The translations under genes were made by a program, and so were the position numbers. Positions 35,145 to 44,298 of a DNA stretch of 51,282 nt are shown here, one piece after another (position 1 is the first letter of the stretch; every line of letters begins with the position of its first letter). Location: NCBI GenBank assembly GCA_023388835.1, contig JAEWFK010000057.1, forward strand, positions 1-51,282. Direction: 5' to 3'. The notes below the pieces were generated by a model. That model did not search any database, was not told the origin of the DNA, and worked only from the letters and a program-made list of their open reading frames with translations. This DNA is from Pseudomonadota bacterium. Its GTDB lineage: Bacteria > Pseudomonadota > Gammaproteobacteria > Burkholderiales > Burkholderiaceae_B.

Positions 35145-35225
35145 GAAGGGCTGGTCCTGAAAGCACCGGCCCGTTCAAGAGCCTCTTCGAGCTCAGCCGA
35201 ACCGGTCCGGGCTTCACCGACAATA

Positions 35226-35247
35226 AACGGGGGGCATGCCCCCCGTT
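35226..35247 (+). terminator. phaZ terminator, perfect G6/C6 palindrome
   Basis: A self-complementary 22-base palindrome with a GGGGGG/CCCCCC core is followed by CTGCTTTT. It ends only 11 bases before the rsxB ATG, so it may also shield the start of that gene. Confidence 0.8.
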
Positions 35248-35258
35248 CTGCTTTTCCG

Positions 35259-35888
35259 ATGACCCCTCATTTACTCGCCGACCAGATCGACGCCCTGCTT
35301 CCGCAGACACAATGCACGAAGTGCGGCTTCGACGGCTGCCGGCCCTATGCCGAGGCCCTCGCCGAAGGAGCCGCCGCGATCAACCGATGTCCGCCCGGCG
35401 GCGTCGACGGCATTCAGGCGCTGGCCCGTTTCCTCGGCCGCGAGCCGCTTACGCCGGACCCGTCTTGCGGGACGGCTCCAGAGACATTGCATATCGCCCG
35501 CATCGACGAAGCGCACTGCATTGGGTGCACGCTATGCATCCAGGCCTGTCCGGTAGACGCCATTGTCGGCGCGAACAGATTGATGCATACCGTCGTTCCC
35601 GATCTATGCACGGGCTGCGAACTATGCGTCGCCCCCTGTCCCGTCGACTGTATAGACATGGTTCCTGCCAACCGTGATTGGACCCGCGCCGACGCCGATG
35701 CGGCCCGCCGGCGGCATGCGCAACGGCGCGAGCGCTTGGAACAGCACTATCAGGAACCAGACGGCCCGGTCGCACGCAACTTGGCCAACAAGGCGCCGCT
35801 GGCTGACCTGCCAGCCGGGGAACCGGACAAAAAGAAACTGATCGCCGACGTGCTGGCCAAGGCCCGTGCGCGCCGCCTGTCCACATGA
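35259..35888 (+). CDS. rsxB: RsxB/RnfB-type polyferredoxin, stand-alone
   Basis: Iron-sulfur protein of 209 residues. The N-terminal RnfB cluster motif is Cys19, Cys22, Cys27, Cys44 and two 4Fe-4S ferredoxin motifs follow (Cys87/90/93/97 and Cys117/120/123/127). The N-terminal membrane helix of true RnfB is missing and there are no rnfA/C/D/G/E genes nearby. It overlaps nth by four bases (ATGA). A role in supplying electrons or protecting the Nth Fe-S cluster is an idea from context. No ribosome site precedes the ATG. Confidence 0.9.
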   Translation: MTPHLLADQIDALLPQTQCTKCGFDGCRPYAEALAEGAAAINRCPPGGVDGIQALARFLGREPLTPDPSCGTAPETLHIARIDEAHCIGCTLCIQACPVDAIVGANRLMHTVVPDLCTGCELCVAPCPVDCIDMVPANRDWTRADADAARRRHAQRRERLEQHYQEPDGPVARNLANKAPLADLPAGEPDKKKLIADVLAKARARRLST

Positions 35889-36523
35889 ATTCCGCCAAAC
35901 GCACCGAAATTTTCCAGCGGCTGCAGGCCGCCAACCCCCACCCTACCACCGAACTGGAATACGACACCCCCTTCCAGCTCCTGATCGCGGTGATTCTATC
36001 GGCCCAGGCCACTGACCGATCCGTCAATATCGCGACCCGCAAGTTCTTTCCCGACCACGGCACCCCCGAGACCCTGCTGGCGCTGGGAGAAGAAGGCCTG
36101 TCGGAATTCATCAAGACCATCGGACTCTATCGGACCAAGGCGCGCAATGTCATCAACACTTGCCGGATACTGGTCGAACAGCATGGCAGCCGTGTTCCCG
36201 AAGAGCGTGAAGCGCTCGAGGCGCTGCCGGGCGTCGGCAGAAAAACAGCCAACGTTGTGCTGAATACGGCCTTCGGCCATCCAACCATTGCCGTGGATAC
36301 GCATATTTTCCGGGTGTCGAACCGGACCGGTATCGCGCCCGGAAAGAACGTCCTGGAGGTGGAGCGCCGACTGGAACGGGTGATTCCCAAGCCCTTTCTT
36401 CAAGACGCCCACCATTGGCTTATTCTGCATGGCCGCTACATATGCGTGGCACGCAAACCCAAGTGTCCCCAGTGCGGCATCGTCGACCTTTGCGAGTACC
36501 GTGACAAGACGCCGCCCGCCTGA
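35885..36523 (+). CDS. nth: endonuclease III
   Basis: Base-excision repair glycosylase/AP lyase for oxidised pyrimidines; 212 residues. The helix-hairpin-helix with catalytic Lys120 (LPGVGRKTANV), the Asp138 (AVDTH) and the 4Fe-4S ligands Cys187, Cys194, Cys197, Cys203 all fall at E. coli numbering. The gene overlaps rsxB (ATGA), a pair that also occurs in E. coli, where nth is the last gene of the rsx operon. Confidence 0.98.
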   Translation: MNSAKRTEIFQRLQAANPHPTTELEYDTPFQLLIAVILSAQATDRSVNIATRKFFPDHGTPETLLALGEEGLSEFIKTIGLYRTKARNVINTCRILVEQHGSRVPEEREALEALPGVGRKTANVVLNTAFGHPTIAVDTHIFRVSNRTGIAPGKNVLEVERRLERVIPKPFLQDAHHWLILHGRYICVARKPKCPQCGIVDLCEYRDKTPPA

Positions 36524-36652
36524 AAAAGGCTGACGGGATGTCTCGCAGGTGCTCTATCGCATTGCACCAAATACGCTTCGCCACCCTCTGAGCGCACTGC
36601 AACATTCCGATGCACGAGCCGCCATGATGAGCAAGCCGGTACTTTCCCTTTC

Positions 36653-36683
36653 CGGGTTTTCCACAAAACCTATGTAAAACCCG
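36653..36683. repeat. Inverted repeat upstream of livG
   Basis: CGGGTTTT and AAAACCCG form 8-base arms separated by 15 bases in the 235-base gap between nth and livG. It may be the nth terminator (a T-run is absent) or an operator for the ABC operon. No clear promoter could be assigned in this gap. Confidence 0.5.
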
Positions 36684-36758
36684 CATAGCGGCAATGCTGG
36701 CAGGCTTTCATACTGCTCGGAATCTGATATGTAACCACGAAGTGTCTATGAGGCAGCA

Positions 36759-37529
36759 ATGACCGACAACATACTCGAGACAAGGAATCTCGTGAAGGAG
36801 TTCCGCGGGTTCGTCGCGGTGAACGACGTGAACCTGAAGGTACGCCGCGGAACAATCCATGCCCTCATTGGACCCAACGGCGCCGGCAAGACCACCTGCT
36901 TCAACCTCCTGACCAAATTTCTCACGCCTACGGCGGGGCAGATCTACTTCAACGGCGTGGAAATCACCCGCGAGGCGCCGGCCGACATCGCGCGGCGCGG
37001 CATCATCCGCTCCTTCCAGATCTCGGCTGTCTTCCCACAGCTCAGCGTGCTGGAAAACGTCCGCATCGGCCTGCAGCGCAGCACAGGGCAGTCCTTTCAG
37101 TTTTGGCGTAGCGACAAGATCCTGAATCGGCTCAACGACCGCGCTCGCGAACTGCTGAGCGAAGTCGACCTCGAAAGCTTCGCTGAGGAAATCACGGTCA
37201 ATCTCCCCTACGGCCGCAAACGCGCGCTCGAGATCGCCACCACATTGGCCATGGATCCCGAACTCATGCTGCTCGACGAACCAACGCAAGGCATGGGGCA
37301 TGAAGACGTCAGCCGAGTCACGGAACTGATCGAGAAAGTGAGCGAAGGGCGCAGCATACTGATGGTCGAACACAACATGAATGTCGTCTCGCAGATCGCC
37401 GATACGATCACAGTACTTTCGCGCGGAGCCGTGCTCGCCGAAGGTACTTACCAGGAAGTCTCCCGCAACCCGGCCGTCATGGAAGCCTACATGGGCACGA
37501 CCGCCGGCGAACTCCAAGGAGCGCACTGA
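36759..37529 (+). CDS. livG: Branched-chain-type ABC transporter ATPase LivG
   Basis: Cytoplasmic ATPase of the HAAT family (amino acid, amide or urea import), 256 residues. The Walker A motif GPNGAGKTT is at 38-46, the signature is LPYGRKRALEIA and Walker B is LMLLDEPTQGMG. The final D-loop and H-switch (VEHNM) are present. Its stop and the livF start share TGATG. It is the first gene of the plus-strand transporter operon. Confidence 0.94.
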   Translation: MTDNILETRNLVKEFRGFVAVNDVNLKVRRGTIHALIGPNGAGKTTCFNLLTKFLTPTAGQIYFNGVEITREAPADIARRGIIRSFQISAVFPQLSVLENVRIGLQRSTGQSFQFWRSDKILNRLNDRARELLSEVDLESFAEEITVNLPYGRKRALEIATTLAMDPELMLLDEPTQGMGHEDVSRVTELIEKVSEGRSILMVEHNMNVVSQIADTITVLSRGAVLAEGTYQEVSRNPAVMEAYMGTTAGELQGAH

Positions 37530-38239
37530 TGGCCACTCCTGCTCTCGAGGTACGCAATCTCCAGGCCTGGTATGGGGAATCTCATGTGTTGCACGGTATC
37601 AACTTCAGCGTCGGCCAGGGTGAGGTCGTCACCCTGCTCGGGCGCAATGGTTCCGGCCGTACCACCACGCTGCGCGCGATCCTGGGCCTCACCGGTTCCC
37701 GCAGCGGTTCAGTCCGAATACAAGGCACCGAAGCGATCCAGTTGCCCACCTATCGCATCGCCCACCTGGGCGTCGGCTACTGCCCTGAAGAACGCGGCAT
37801 CTTTGCCAGTCTTTCCTGCGAAGAGAACTTGTTGCTGCCGCCGTCGATCGGAACCCTGGGCGGAGGCATGTCCCTCGCTGAAATCTACGAGATGTTTCCC
37901 AATCTGCAGGAACGACGCCATTCTCCCGGCACGCGCCTGTCCGGCGGCGAACAACAGATGCTGGCCGTCGCCCGCATCCTGCGCACCGGCGCCAACCTGC
38001 TGCTGCTCGACGAAATCTCCGAAGGCCTGGCGCCGGTCATCGTGCAGGCGCTCGCGCGGATGATCACCGCGCTGAAGGCCAAAGGCTATACCATCGTGAT
38101 GGTGGAACAGAACTTCCGTTTCGCCGCGCCGCTGGCGGACCGCTTTTACGTCGTCGAACACGGCCAGATCGTCGAACAGTTCGACGCCTCGGAACTCGAA
38201 TCCAAGCAAGACGTTTTGAACACGCTATTGGGCGTCTAA
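37529..38239 (+). CDS. livF: Branched-chain-type ABC transporter ATPase LivF, Walker A Lys to Arg
   Basis: Second ATPase of the same transporter, 236 residues. The Walker A motif reads GRNGSGRTTT: the Lys that contacts the ATP phosphates is Arg44 (codon CGT). The rest is intact (LSGGEQQMLA signature, Walker B LLLLDEISEGLAP, VEQN H-switch region lacking a canonical His, which is normal for LivF). If Arg blocks hydrolysis, the paired LivG would carry the cycle. Such variants may be lineage-specific, which I cannot check here. Confidence 0.92.
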   Translation: MATPALEVRNLQAWYGESHVLHGINFSVGQGEVVTLLGRNGSGRTTTLRAILGLTGSRSGSVRIQGTEAIQLPTYRIAHLGVGYCPEERGIFASLSCEENLLLPPSIGTLGGGMSLAEIYEMFPNLQERRHSPGTRLSGGEQQMLAVARILRTGANLLLLDEISEGLAPVIVQALARMITALKAKGYTIVMVEQNFRFAAPLADRFYVVEHGQIVEQFDASELESKQDVLNTLLGV

Positions 38240-38322
38240 GCGGCCCCATCGCGCAATAACGCATCGACAACAAAGAACCAGAATATCGCCGGCGATCCCG
38301 GCCTCATCAAGGAGACACACCG

Positions 38323-39534
38323 ATGAAACTTCGTACCCTTCCCGCCGTCCTCGCACTGGCCGGTCTCGGAGCCGTCGCTCCGCTGCACGCGGCGGGCATT
38401 TCCGACGACGTCATCCGCATTGGCTTCATCAGCGATCTGTCGGGCGTGTATTCCGACGTCGACGGCCCGGCCGGTGGCGAGGCCATCAAGATGGCCATCG
38501 AGGACATGGGCGGCGAAATCAACGGGAAAAAAATCGAGCTCCTGGTGGCCGACCACCAGAACAAGGCCGACATTGCTTCCGCACGGGCCCGCGAGTGGTT
38601 CGATTCCGAGAAGATCGATCTGCTGATAGGCGGCACCAATTCCAGCACTTCGCTGGCCATGGCCGGAGTCGCCGCCGAGAAGAAGAAACCATTTATCTCC
38701 ATCGGTGCCGGCGCTTCCGATCTCACCAACGCCCATTGCACGCCTTATACCGTCCACTACGCTTACGACACCACCGCCCTGGCTCGCGGCACGGGTTCGG
38801 CGGTTGTGAACGCCGGCGGCAAAGATTGGTTCTTCCTCACGGCGGACTATGCCTTCGGCCACGCCCTGGAACGCGACACCGCCGCCGTGGTGAAAGCGTC
38901 CGGCGGCAAGGTACTGGGCAATGTACGCGCCCCGCTGAGCACCACCGACTTCTCTTCCTTCATGTTGCAGGCGCAATCGTCCGGCGCCAAGATCCTCGGC
39001 CTGGCGAATGCGGGCGGCGACTTCGTCAACTCGGTGAAGGCGGCGCGCGAATTCGGCGTAACGCCCGGCATGAACCTCGCCGGCTTGCTCGTGTTCATCA
39101 ACGACGTTCACGCACTGGGCCTGGACGCCACTCAGGGCATGTACCTGACTGCCGGCTGGTACTGGGATATGGACGACGAATCCCGCAAATGGGCCGAGCG
39201 CTTCTATGAAAAACAAAAGCGCATGCCCTCCTTCCTGCAGGCAGGTGACTACTCGGCCGCCGCTTTCTACCTGCGCGGCGTGAAGGAGACCGGCTCCGAT
39301 GACGGCGAGACCCTCATGAAATGGATGAAGTCCAACAAGATCGACGACTTCTTCGCCAAGGGTGGGTACGTACGTGAAGACGGCCGCATGGTTCACGAGA
39401 TGTACCTGGTACAGGTCAAGAAGCCCGAAGAGTCCAAGCGTGACTGGGACTACTACACGATCGTCGAGCGCTTGCCCGGCGAGAAGGTGTACGGTTCCCT
39501 CGAAGAGTCCACCTGCAAACTGGTGAAGAAGTAA
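38323..39534 (+). CDS. Periplasmic amino-acid/amide-binding protein (LivK-like)
   Basis: Type 1 periplasmic binding protein of 403 residues, with a signal peptide cleaved after LHA (residue 23). Typical blocks are IRIGFISDLSGVYSDVDGPAG and LLIGGTNSSTSLAMAGVA at about 98-115. Its Asp- and Ala-rich pocket region does not identify the ligand. AAGGAG lies upstream of the ATG. It stands between the ATPase and permease genes, and a strong stem-loop follows its stop. Confidence 0.93.
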   Translation: MKLRTLPAVLALAGLGAVAPLHAAGISDDVIRIGFISDLSGVYSDVDGPAGGEAIKMAIEDMGGEINGKKIELLVADHQNKADIASARAREWFDSEKIDLLIGGTNSSTSLAMAGVAAEKKKPFISIGAGASDLTNAHCTPYTVHYAYDTTALARGTGSAVVNAGGKDWFFLTADYAFGHALERDTAAVVKASGGKVLGNVRAPLSTTDFSSFMLQAQSSGAKILGLANAGGDFVNSVKAAREFGVTPGMNLAGLLVFINDVHALGLDATQGMYLTAGWYWDMDDESRKWAERFYEKQKRMPSFLQAGDYSAAAFYLRGVKETGSDDGETLMKWMKSNKIDDFFAKGGYVREDGRMVHEMYLVQVKKPEESKRDWDYYTIVERLPGEKVYGSLEESTCKLVKK

Positions 39535-39549
39535 ACGCCTGAGCCTGTG

Positions 39550-39582
39550 CGCGCCCCTGTCCGTTTCCACGGCAGGGGCGCG
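39550..39582 (+). other. Stem-loop after the binding-protein gene, no T-run
   Basis: CGCGCCCCTG (39550-39559) pairs with 39573-39582 and an inner CCGT/ACGG extends the stem around a TTCC loop, with one bulged base. No T-run follows, so the structure probably limits 3' decay or read-through, and so keeps the binding protein in excess over the permeases. Confidence 0.75.
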
Positions 39583-39629
39583 TGCGCTCATGCCCACGCC
39601 ATTCGCATCATCATGGATCACCAACGCAT

Positions 39630-40517
39630 ATGACTGACCTCTTCGGCATACCCATTCAGGCGCTGCTGGGCCAGGTACTCCTGGGTCTGGTAAACGGCTC
39701 GTTCTATGCAGTGCTTTCACTGGGTCTTGCAGTGATTTTCGGCCTGCTCAACATTATCAACTTCGCACACGGCGCCCTCTACATGCTGGGTGCATTCCTG
39801 GCCTGGATGGGGCTGTCCTACTTCGGCCTGAACTACTGGGTGATGCTCGTTGTGGCTCCCCTGCTGGTTGGCGCCTTCGGCATCATTCTGGAAAAGACAC
39901 TGATACGCCATCTGTACAAGCTCGACCACTTGTATGGGCTGTTGCTGACCTTCGGCCTCACGCTGCTGTTGGAAGGCGTGTTTCGAAGCTTCTACGGTGT
40001 CTCGGGACAACCCTATTCCACGCCCGCGCTGCTGCAAGGCGGGGTGAATCTTGGTTTCATGTACCTGCCCATCTACCGCGCATGGGTGGTGGTGGCCTCC
40101 ATCGTGGTCTGCCTTGCCACCTGGTTCATGATCGAAAAGACACGCCTGGGCGCTCTTCTGCGGGCCGGCACCGAGAATCCCAAGCTGGTTGAAGCCTTTG
40201 GCGTGAACGTCCCCCGCATGGTGACGCTCACCTACGGCTTTGGCGTGGCGCTGGCCGGCTTTGCCGGTGTCTTGGCCGCTCCGGTGATGCAGGTCTCTCC
40301 GCTCATGGGCTCCAACCTCATCATCGTCGTATTCGCCGTGGTGGTGATTGGCGGCATGGGCTCCATCATGGGTTCCATTCTGACCGGTCTGGGACTGGGC
40401 ATTATCGAAGGCCTCACCAAGGTTTTCTGGCCGGAGGCCTCCAACACGGTGGTATTCATCATCATGGTCATCGTTCTTCTGCTGCGCCCGGCAGGTCTCT
40501 TCGGGAAAGAAAAATGA
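39630..40517 (+). CDS. livH: Branched-chain-type ABC transporter permease LivH
   Basis: Inner-membrane permease of 295 residues with about eight hydrophobic segments. The N-terminal GLVNGSFYAVLSLGLAVIFG and NFAHGALYMLGAF are LivH hallmarks. The ATG at 39630 is chosen because the 16-codon upstream extension is not permease-like. It overlaps livM by four bases (ATGA). Confidence 0.93.
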   Translation: MTDLFGIPIQALLGQVLLGLVNGSFYAVLSLGLAVIFGLLNIINFAHGALYMLGAFLAWMGLSYFGLNYWVMLVVAPLLVGAFGIILEKTLIRHLYKLDHLYGLLLTFGLTLLLEGVFRSFYGVSGQPYSTPALLQGGVNLGFMYLPIYRAWVVVASIVVCLATWFMIEKTRLGALLRAGTENPKLVEAFGVNVPRMVTLTYGFGVALAGFAGVLAAPVMQVSPLMGSNLIIVVFAVVVIGGMGSIMGSILTGLGLGIIEGLTKVFWPEASNTVVFIIMVIVLLLRPAGLFGKEK

Positions 40518-41488
40518 AGCGTCAGTTGGCAATTTATATCGTCATTGCGATCCTCATCGCCTTGTTGCCGGCCATGGGCGCCTACCCGATCTTCATCATG
40601 AAGATCATGTGCTACGCCCTCTTCGCCTGCGCTTTCAACCTTCTGCTGGCCTATACGGGGCTGTTGTCCTTCGGACATGCCGCTTTCCTGGGCGCGGCCG
40701 CCTACGCCACGGGACACTCGCTGGCAGTCTGGGGATTCCCCACCATACTGGGCCTGCTCTTTGGAACCGGCATGGCCGCCATACTTGGCCTGGTCATGGG
40801 CGCAATTGCCATCCGGCGCAGCGGCATCTATTTCGCGATGATCACGCTGGCCATGGCGCAGATGGTTTTCTTCTACTTCCTGCAAGCGCCCTTCACTCAC
40901 GGCGAAGACGGCCTGCAAGGCATCCCGCGCGGAAGCATCCTGGGCCTCGATCTGTCCAAGGACATCAACCTTTACTATGTGGTGATGGCCGTTTTCGTCT
41001 TCGGCTTCCTTGTATGCTGGCGCACCGTGAATTCGCCCTTCGGCCAAGTGTTGAAAGGCCTGCGTGAAAACGAAGCCCGTGCCATCTCGCTGGGTTACGA
41101 CGTCAATCGTTTCAAGCTGCTGGTCTTCGTGATTTCCGCCACTTTGGCGGGCTTGGCCGGCGCCACCAAGTCACTCGTCTTCGTTTCCGCCACACTGTCT
41201 GATGCTACCTGGCAGATGTCCGGCCTGGTGATCTTGATGACTCTCATCGGGGGCATGGGGACCTTCCTAGGGCCGGTGCTGGGTGCGCTCATCGTCGTCA
41301 TGCTGGAAAACAAGGTCGGCGATTTCGGGCGTGCACTCTCTCAATGGACTGGCGTGGAATGGTTCCGGGTACTGGGCGAATCCGTCACCATGGTCATCGG
41401 CCTGATCTTCATCATCTGCGTCATGGCCTTCCGCCGGGGAATTGTCGGAGAATTCCTTGCCTGGCAGAATCGACGCAAAGCCGTCTGA
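40514..41488 (+). CDS. livM: Branched-chain-type ABC transporter permease LivM
   Basis: Second permease subunit of 324 residues with about nine membrane segments. AYTGLLSFGHAAFLGAAAYA and the cytoplasmic loop GLRENEARAISLGYDVNRFK, which contacts the ATPases, are typical. It ends the plus-strand operon just ahead of a strong terminator. Confidence 0.93.
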   Translation: MKRQLAIYIVIAILIALLPAMGAYPIFIMKIMCYALFACAFNLLLAYTGLLSFGHAAFLGAAAYATGHSLAVWGFPTILGLLFGTGMAAILGLVMGAIAIRRSGIYFAMITLAMAQMVFFYFLQAPFTHGEDGLQGIPRGSILGLDLSKDINLYYVVMAVFVFGFLVCWRTVNSPFGQVLKGLRENEARAISLGYDVNRFKLLVFVISATLAGLAGATKSLVFVSATLSDATWQMSGLVILMTLIGGMGTFLGPVLGALIVVMLENKVGDFGRALSQWTGVEWFRVLGESVTMVIGLIFIICVMAFRRGIVGEFLAWQNRRKAV

Positions 41489-41517
41489 TCGGTATTGCGC
41501 CTCACTCGGGCGCAGCC

Positions 41518-41553
41518 AAAAAAACCGCGCTGCCATGGCAGCGCGGTTTTTTT
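41518..41553. terminator. Bidirectional terminator between two ABC operons
   Basis: A perfect palindrome with a 22-base GC-rich centre (41525-41546) flanked by seven A on one side and seven T on the other. It works in both directions and lies between the convergent livM and livF genes. Confidence 0.96.
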
Positions 41554-41645
41554 GTGTCGTGGTACAGGGCGCGTTTTCTAAAGGAAACCGTGACGGCGTT
41601 ATTTGAAAGGCAGCGCATCCGTTCTGCACGGAAACGCTCGGCCCT

Positions 41646-42416
41646 TCAGGCGGCTTCGCTCTTTTTTCCCAGGCCCAGATAGCTCTCTATGACCCGCGGG
41701 TTGTCAGCCAGTTCCTTGGCCTTGCCTTCGAGCACAACCTCACCCGTTTCCAGCACATAACCATAGTCGGCCACTTGCAGGGCGGCGCGTGCGTTCTGTT
41801 CGACCAGCAAGATAGCGACGCCGGTGCTGCGCAACCGCCCGATAATATGGAAGATCTCGCGTACGATGCGCGGGGCCAGGCCCAGGCTGGGCTCGTCCAG
41901 CATGAGCAGCTGGGGCTGCGCCATCAACGCACGGCCCACAGCCAGCATTTGCCGTTCACCGCCGGACAGGGTGCCGGCCAGCTGGGAACGGCGTTCCTTC
42001 AAGCGCGGAAAGAGCTCGTAAACTTCTTCTATGGTCTCCCTCCAGCCGTGCTTGCCGGCACGGTACAGCCGGAAACCGCCCAGCAGCAGATTGTCTTCCA
42101 CCGTCATGCTGCCAAAGAGCTCCCGGCGTTCGGGCACCAGCGAAATGCCGCTGGAGACCCGTCGTTCGACTTGCCAACCGTTGATCTCGGAACCGAGGTA
42201 CTCCACCGAACCGGAACAGCCGCCGGAAAGCGGAAGCGAGCCCATGATGGAGTTCAGCAGAGTGGACTTGCCGGCCCCGTTCGCGCCGATCACGGTGACA
42301 ATGCTGCCGCGCGCCACCATGATGTTCGCGCCCGTTACCGCAGTGACCTTGCCGTAGCGTGCGGACAAGTCGGTGACTTTCAGGACGGGATGCTTGGGTT
42401 TGTTCTTGGTATTCAT
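41646..42416 (-). CDS. livF: Branched-chain-type ABC transporter ATPase LivF (second system)
   Basis: ATPase of 256 residues with canonical motifs: Walker A GANGAGKST, signature LSGGERQM, Walker B LLMLDEPSLGLAP. Its Lys is normal, unlike the LivF at 37529. The ATG overlaps the stop of the fused livM-livG (ATGA). It is the last gene of the minus-strand transporter operon. Confidence 0.94.
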   Translation of the reverse strand: MNTKNKPKHPVLKVTDLSARYGKVTAVTGANIMVARGSIVTVIGANGAGKSTLLNSIMGSLPLSGGCSGSVEYLGSEINGWQVERRVSSGISLVPERRELFGSMTVEDNLLLGGFRLYRAGKHGWRETIEEVYELFPRLKERRSQLAGTLSGGERQMLAVGRALMAQPQLLMLDEPSLGLAPRIVREIFHIIGRLRSTGVAILLVEQNARAALQVADYGYVLETGEVVLEGKAKELADNPRVIESYLGLGKKSEAA

Positions 42417-44296
42417 GCGGAGCGGCCTCCCGCCAGCGCATTCTCGGGGGCGGCCCCTGTCAGCGCCGGGACATCCTCGGCCGCACCAGGCGCGGATTCG
42501 ATCTCGATATCATCGTCGATACCGCCGAGATACGCTTCAAGCACAGCGGGATTGGTTTGAATTTCATCTGGCCGCCCTTCGGCGATCTTGGTTCCGAAGT
42601 CCATCACCACGATGTGATCGGTGAGATTCATCACAAAGTCCATATCATGCTCCACCAGCAGGATGCTCATTCCTTCCTTGCGAAGCTGATCGAGCACAGC
42701 GGCGAGTTCTTGTTTTTCCTTATAACGCAGGCCCGCCGCGGGTTCGTCGAGCAAGAGCAGTACCGGATCCGACGCGAGCGCACGCGCGATTTCCAGAATA
42801 CGCTGCTGGCCGAGAGCGAGGTTGCCCGCCTGCTCGTACATGTAGTCAGTCAGGCCGACGCGTTCCAGCTGGACGGCCGCTTCGTGCAGCAGTTCCGCTT
42901 CCACACTCCGATCAGCATGCAAGGCAGCCGCCACCACGCCGACGTCGCGGCGCAAATGGGCGCCCAGGGCAACGTTCTCGAGTACCGTCATGGTAGGCAG
43001 CAGCTGCACATGCTGGAAACTGCGGCCGACGCCCAGCCGGGAGATTTCCCTTGCGGGAAGGATATCGAGCCGTTCGCTCAAGAAGCGGACCCGCCCGCTG
43101 GTTGCCTTCAGCACGCCCGTGATGAGATTGAACGTCGTGCTTTTACCCGCGCCGTTGGGACCGATCAGCCCCATGATCTCCCCCGCGCGCAGGCGGAAGC
43201 TGATGTCGTTCACCGCCACCAGGCCGCCGAATTCCTTTCGGATGGCGTCCACTTCCAGCACCACTGTACCGGTCTCGGGGCGGGGGCGACGCGCAAGCGC
43301 CGGCGCTTGGGGCGGCGCCTTGCGGCGGCGTGCGTCAGCGGACCCGCCGCCCAGCACCTGCCAGCCCTGCGCAAGTATCGGCCAGACGCCATCGCGCGCG
43401 TACTGGAGTACCAGAACCATGAGCACGCCGAACACGATGAGCTCGAAGTTGCTGCTGGTGCCGAGAATGATGGGCAGCACATTCTGCAGCTGATCCTTGA
43501 GCGTCAGGATGAGCCCCGCGCCCACGACTGCGCCCCAGACGCTGCTTGCGCCGCCCACCACCGCCATGAAGAGATATTCAATTCCATAGTTCAGGCCGAA
43601 GGGGCTGGGGCTCACTGCTCGCTGCATATGCGCGTAGATCCAGCCCGACAGGCAGGCCAGCAAGGCGGCATAGATGAACACGATGATCTTGTAGCGCGCG
43701 GTATTGATGCCGAAGGATTCCGCCATGCCCTGCCCGCTCTTGAGCGCGCGTATGGCGCGCCCGGGACGCGAATCCAGCAGATTTCGTGTTCCCCATAACC
43801 CAAGCAGCACGCAGACCCAGATCAGGTAATAGATGCGGTGTCCGTCCGCCAGCGATATGCCGAAGACCTCCAGCGGCTGTATGCCGGCAATGCCGTCATG
43901 CTGGCCCAGGAAATTCATGTTCCCGAAGAGGTAATACAAGGATAGGGCCCAGGCTATGGTACCCAGCGGAAGATAGTGTCCCGACAGCCGCAATGTCAGC
44001 GCGCCGATCAGGTAGGCCGCGAAAAATGTCATGGCCAGCGCAGCCGGCAAGGCCAGCCATGGCGACCACGACATGGCCGTCGTGAACCAGGCGGTCGTGT
44101 AGGCGCCGATGCCGACAAAGGCGGCCTGGCCGAAGGATGTCAGGCCGCTGACTCCAGTGAGCAGAACCAGCCCCAGAACCACCAGACTCGCCAGCCCGAC
44201 ATAGTTCAGATGCGTGATCCAGAACGCCGGCGTAATGGGCAGCAGCGGCAGCAAGGCAATGAGGGCGACGACGATATAAAGCAATATGCGATTCAT
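42413..44296 (-). CDS. Fused LivM permease-LivG ATPase
   Basis: A 627-residue fusion. Residues 1-315 form the LivM permease with about nine membrane segments (VSGLTSFGQAAFVGIGAYT; loop ALKSGQGMAESFGIN). A basic, Pro/Ala-rich linker at about 316-343 joins the LivG ATPase with Walker A GPNGAGKST at 379-387, signature LALGQQRILEIA and Walker B LLLLDEPAAG. The ATG at 44296 starts two bases after the livH stop; the long upstream extension over livH is rejected. Such fusions are known in Burkholderiales. Confidence 0.93.
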   Translation of the reverse strand: MNRILLYIVVALIALLPLLPITPAFWITHLNYVGLASLVVLGLVLLTGVSGLTSFGQAAFVGIGAYTTAWFTTAMSWSPWLALPAALAMTFFAAYLIGALTLRLSGHYLPLGTIAWALSLYYLFGNMNFLGQHDGIAGIQPLEVFGISLADGHRIYYLIWVCVLLGLWGTRNLLDSRPGRAIRALKSGQGMAESFGINTARYKIIVFIYAALLACLSGWIYAHMQRAVSPSPFGLNYGIEYLFMAVVGGASSVWGAVVGAGLILTLKDQLQNVLPIILGTSSNFELIVFGVLMVLVLQYARDGVWPILAQGWQVLGGGSADARRRKAPPQAPALARRPRPETGTVVLEVDAIRKEFGGLVAVNDISFRLRAGEIMGLIGPNGAGKSTTFNLITGVLKATSGRVRFLSERLDILPAREISRLGVGRSFQHVQLLPTMTVLENVALGAHLRRDVGVVAAALHADRSVEAELLHEAAVQLERVGLTDYMYEQAGNLALGQQRILEIARALASDPVLLLLDEPAAGLRYKEKQELAAVLDQLRKEGMSILLVEHDMDFVMNLTDHIVVMDFGTKIAEGRPDEIQTNPAVLEAYLGGIDDDIEIESAPGAAEDVPALTGAAPENALAGGRSA

Positions 44297-44298
44297 GG

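Noticed and set aside
38236..39720. 494-codon minus-strand frame over the first binding-protein gene
   Set aside because: The plus-strand protein has a signal peptide and family motifs; this frame is its shadow.
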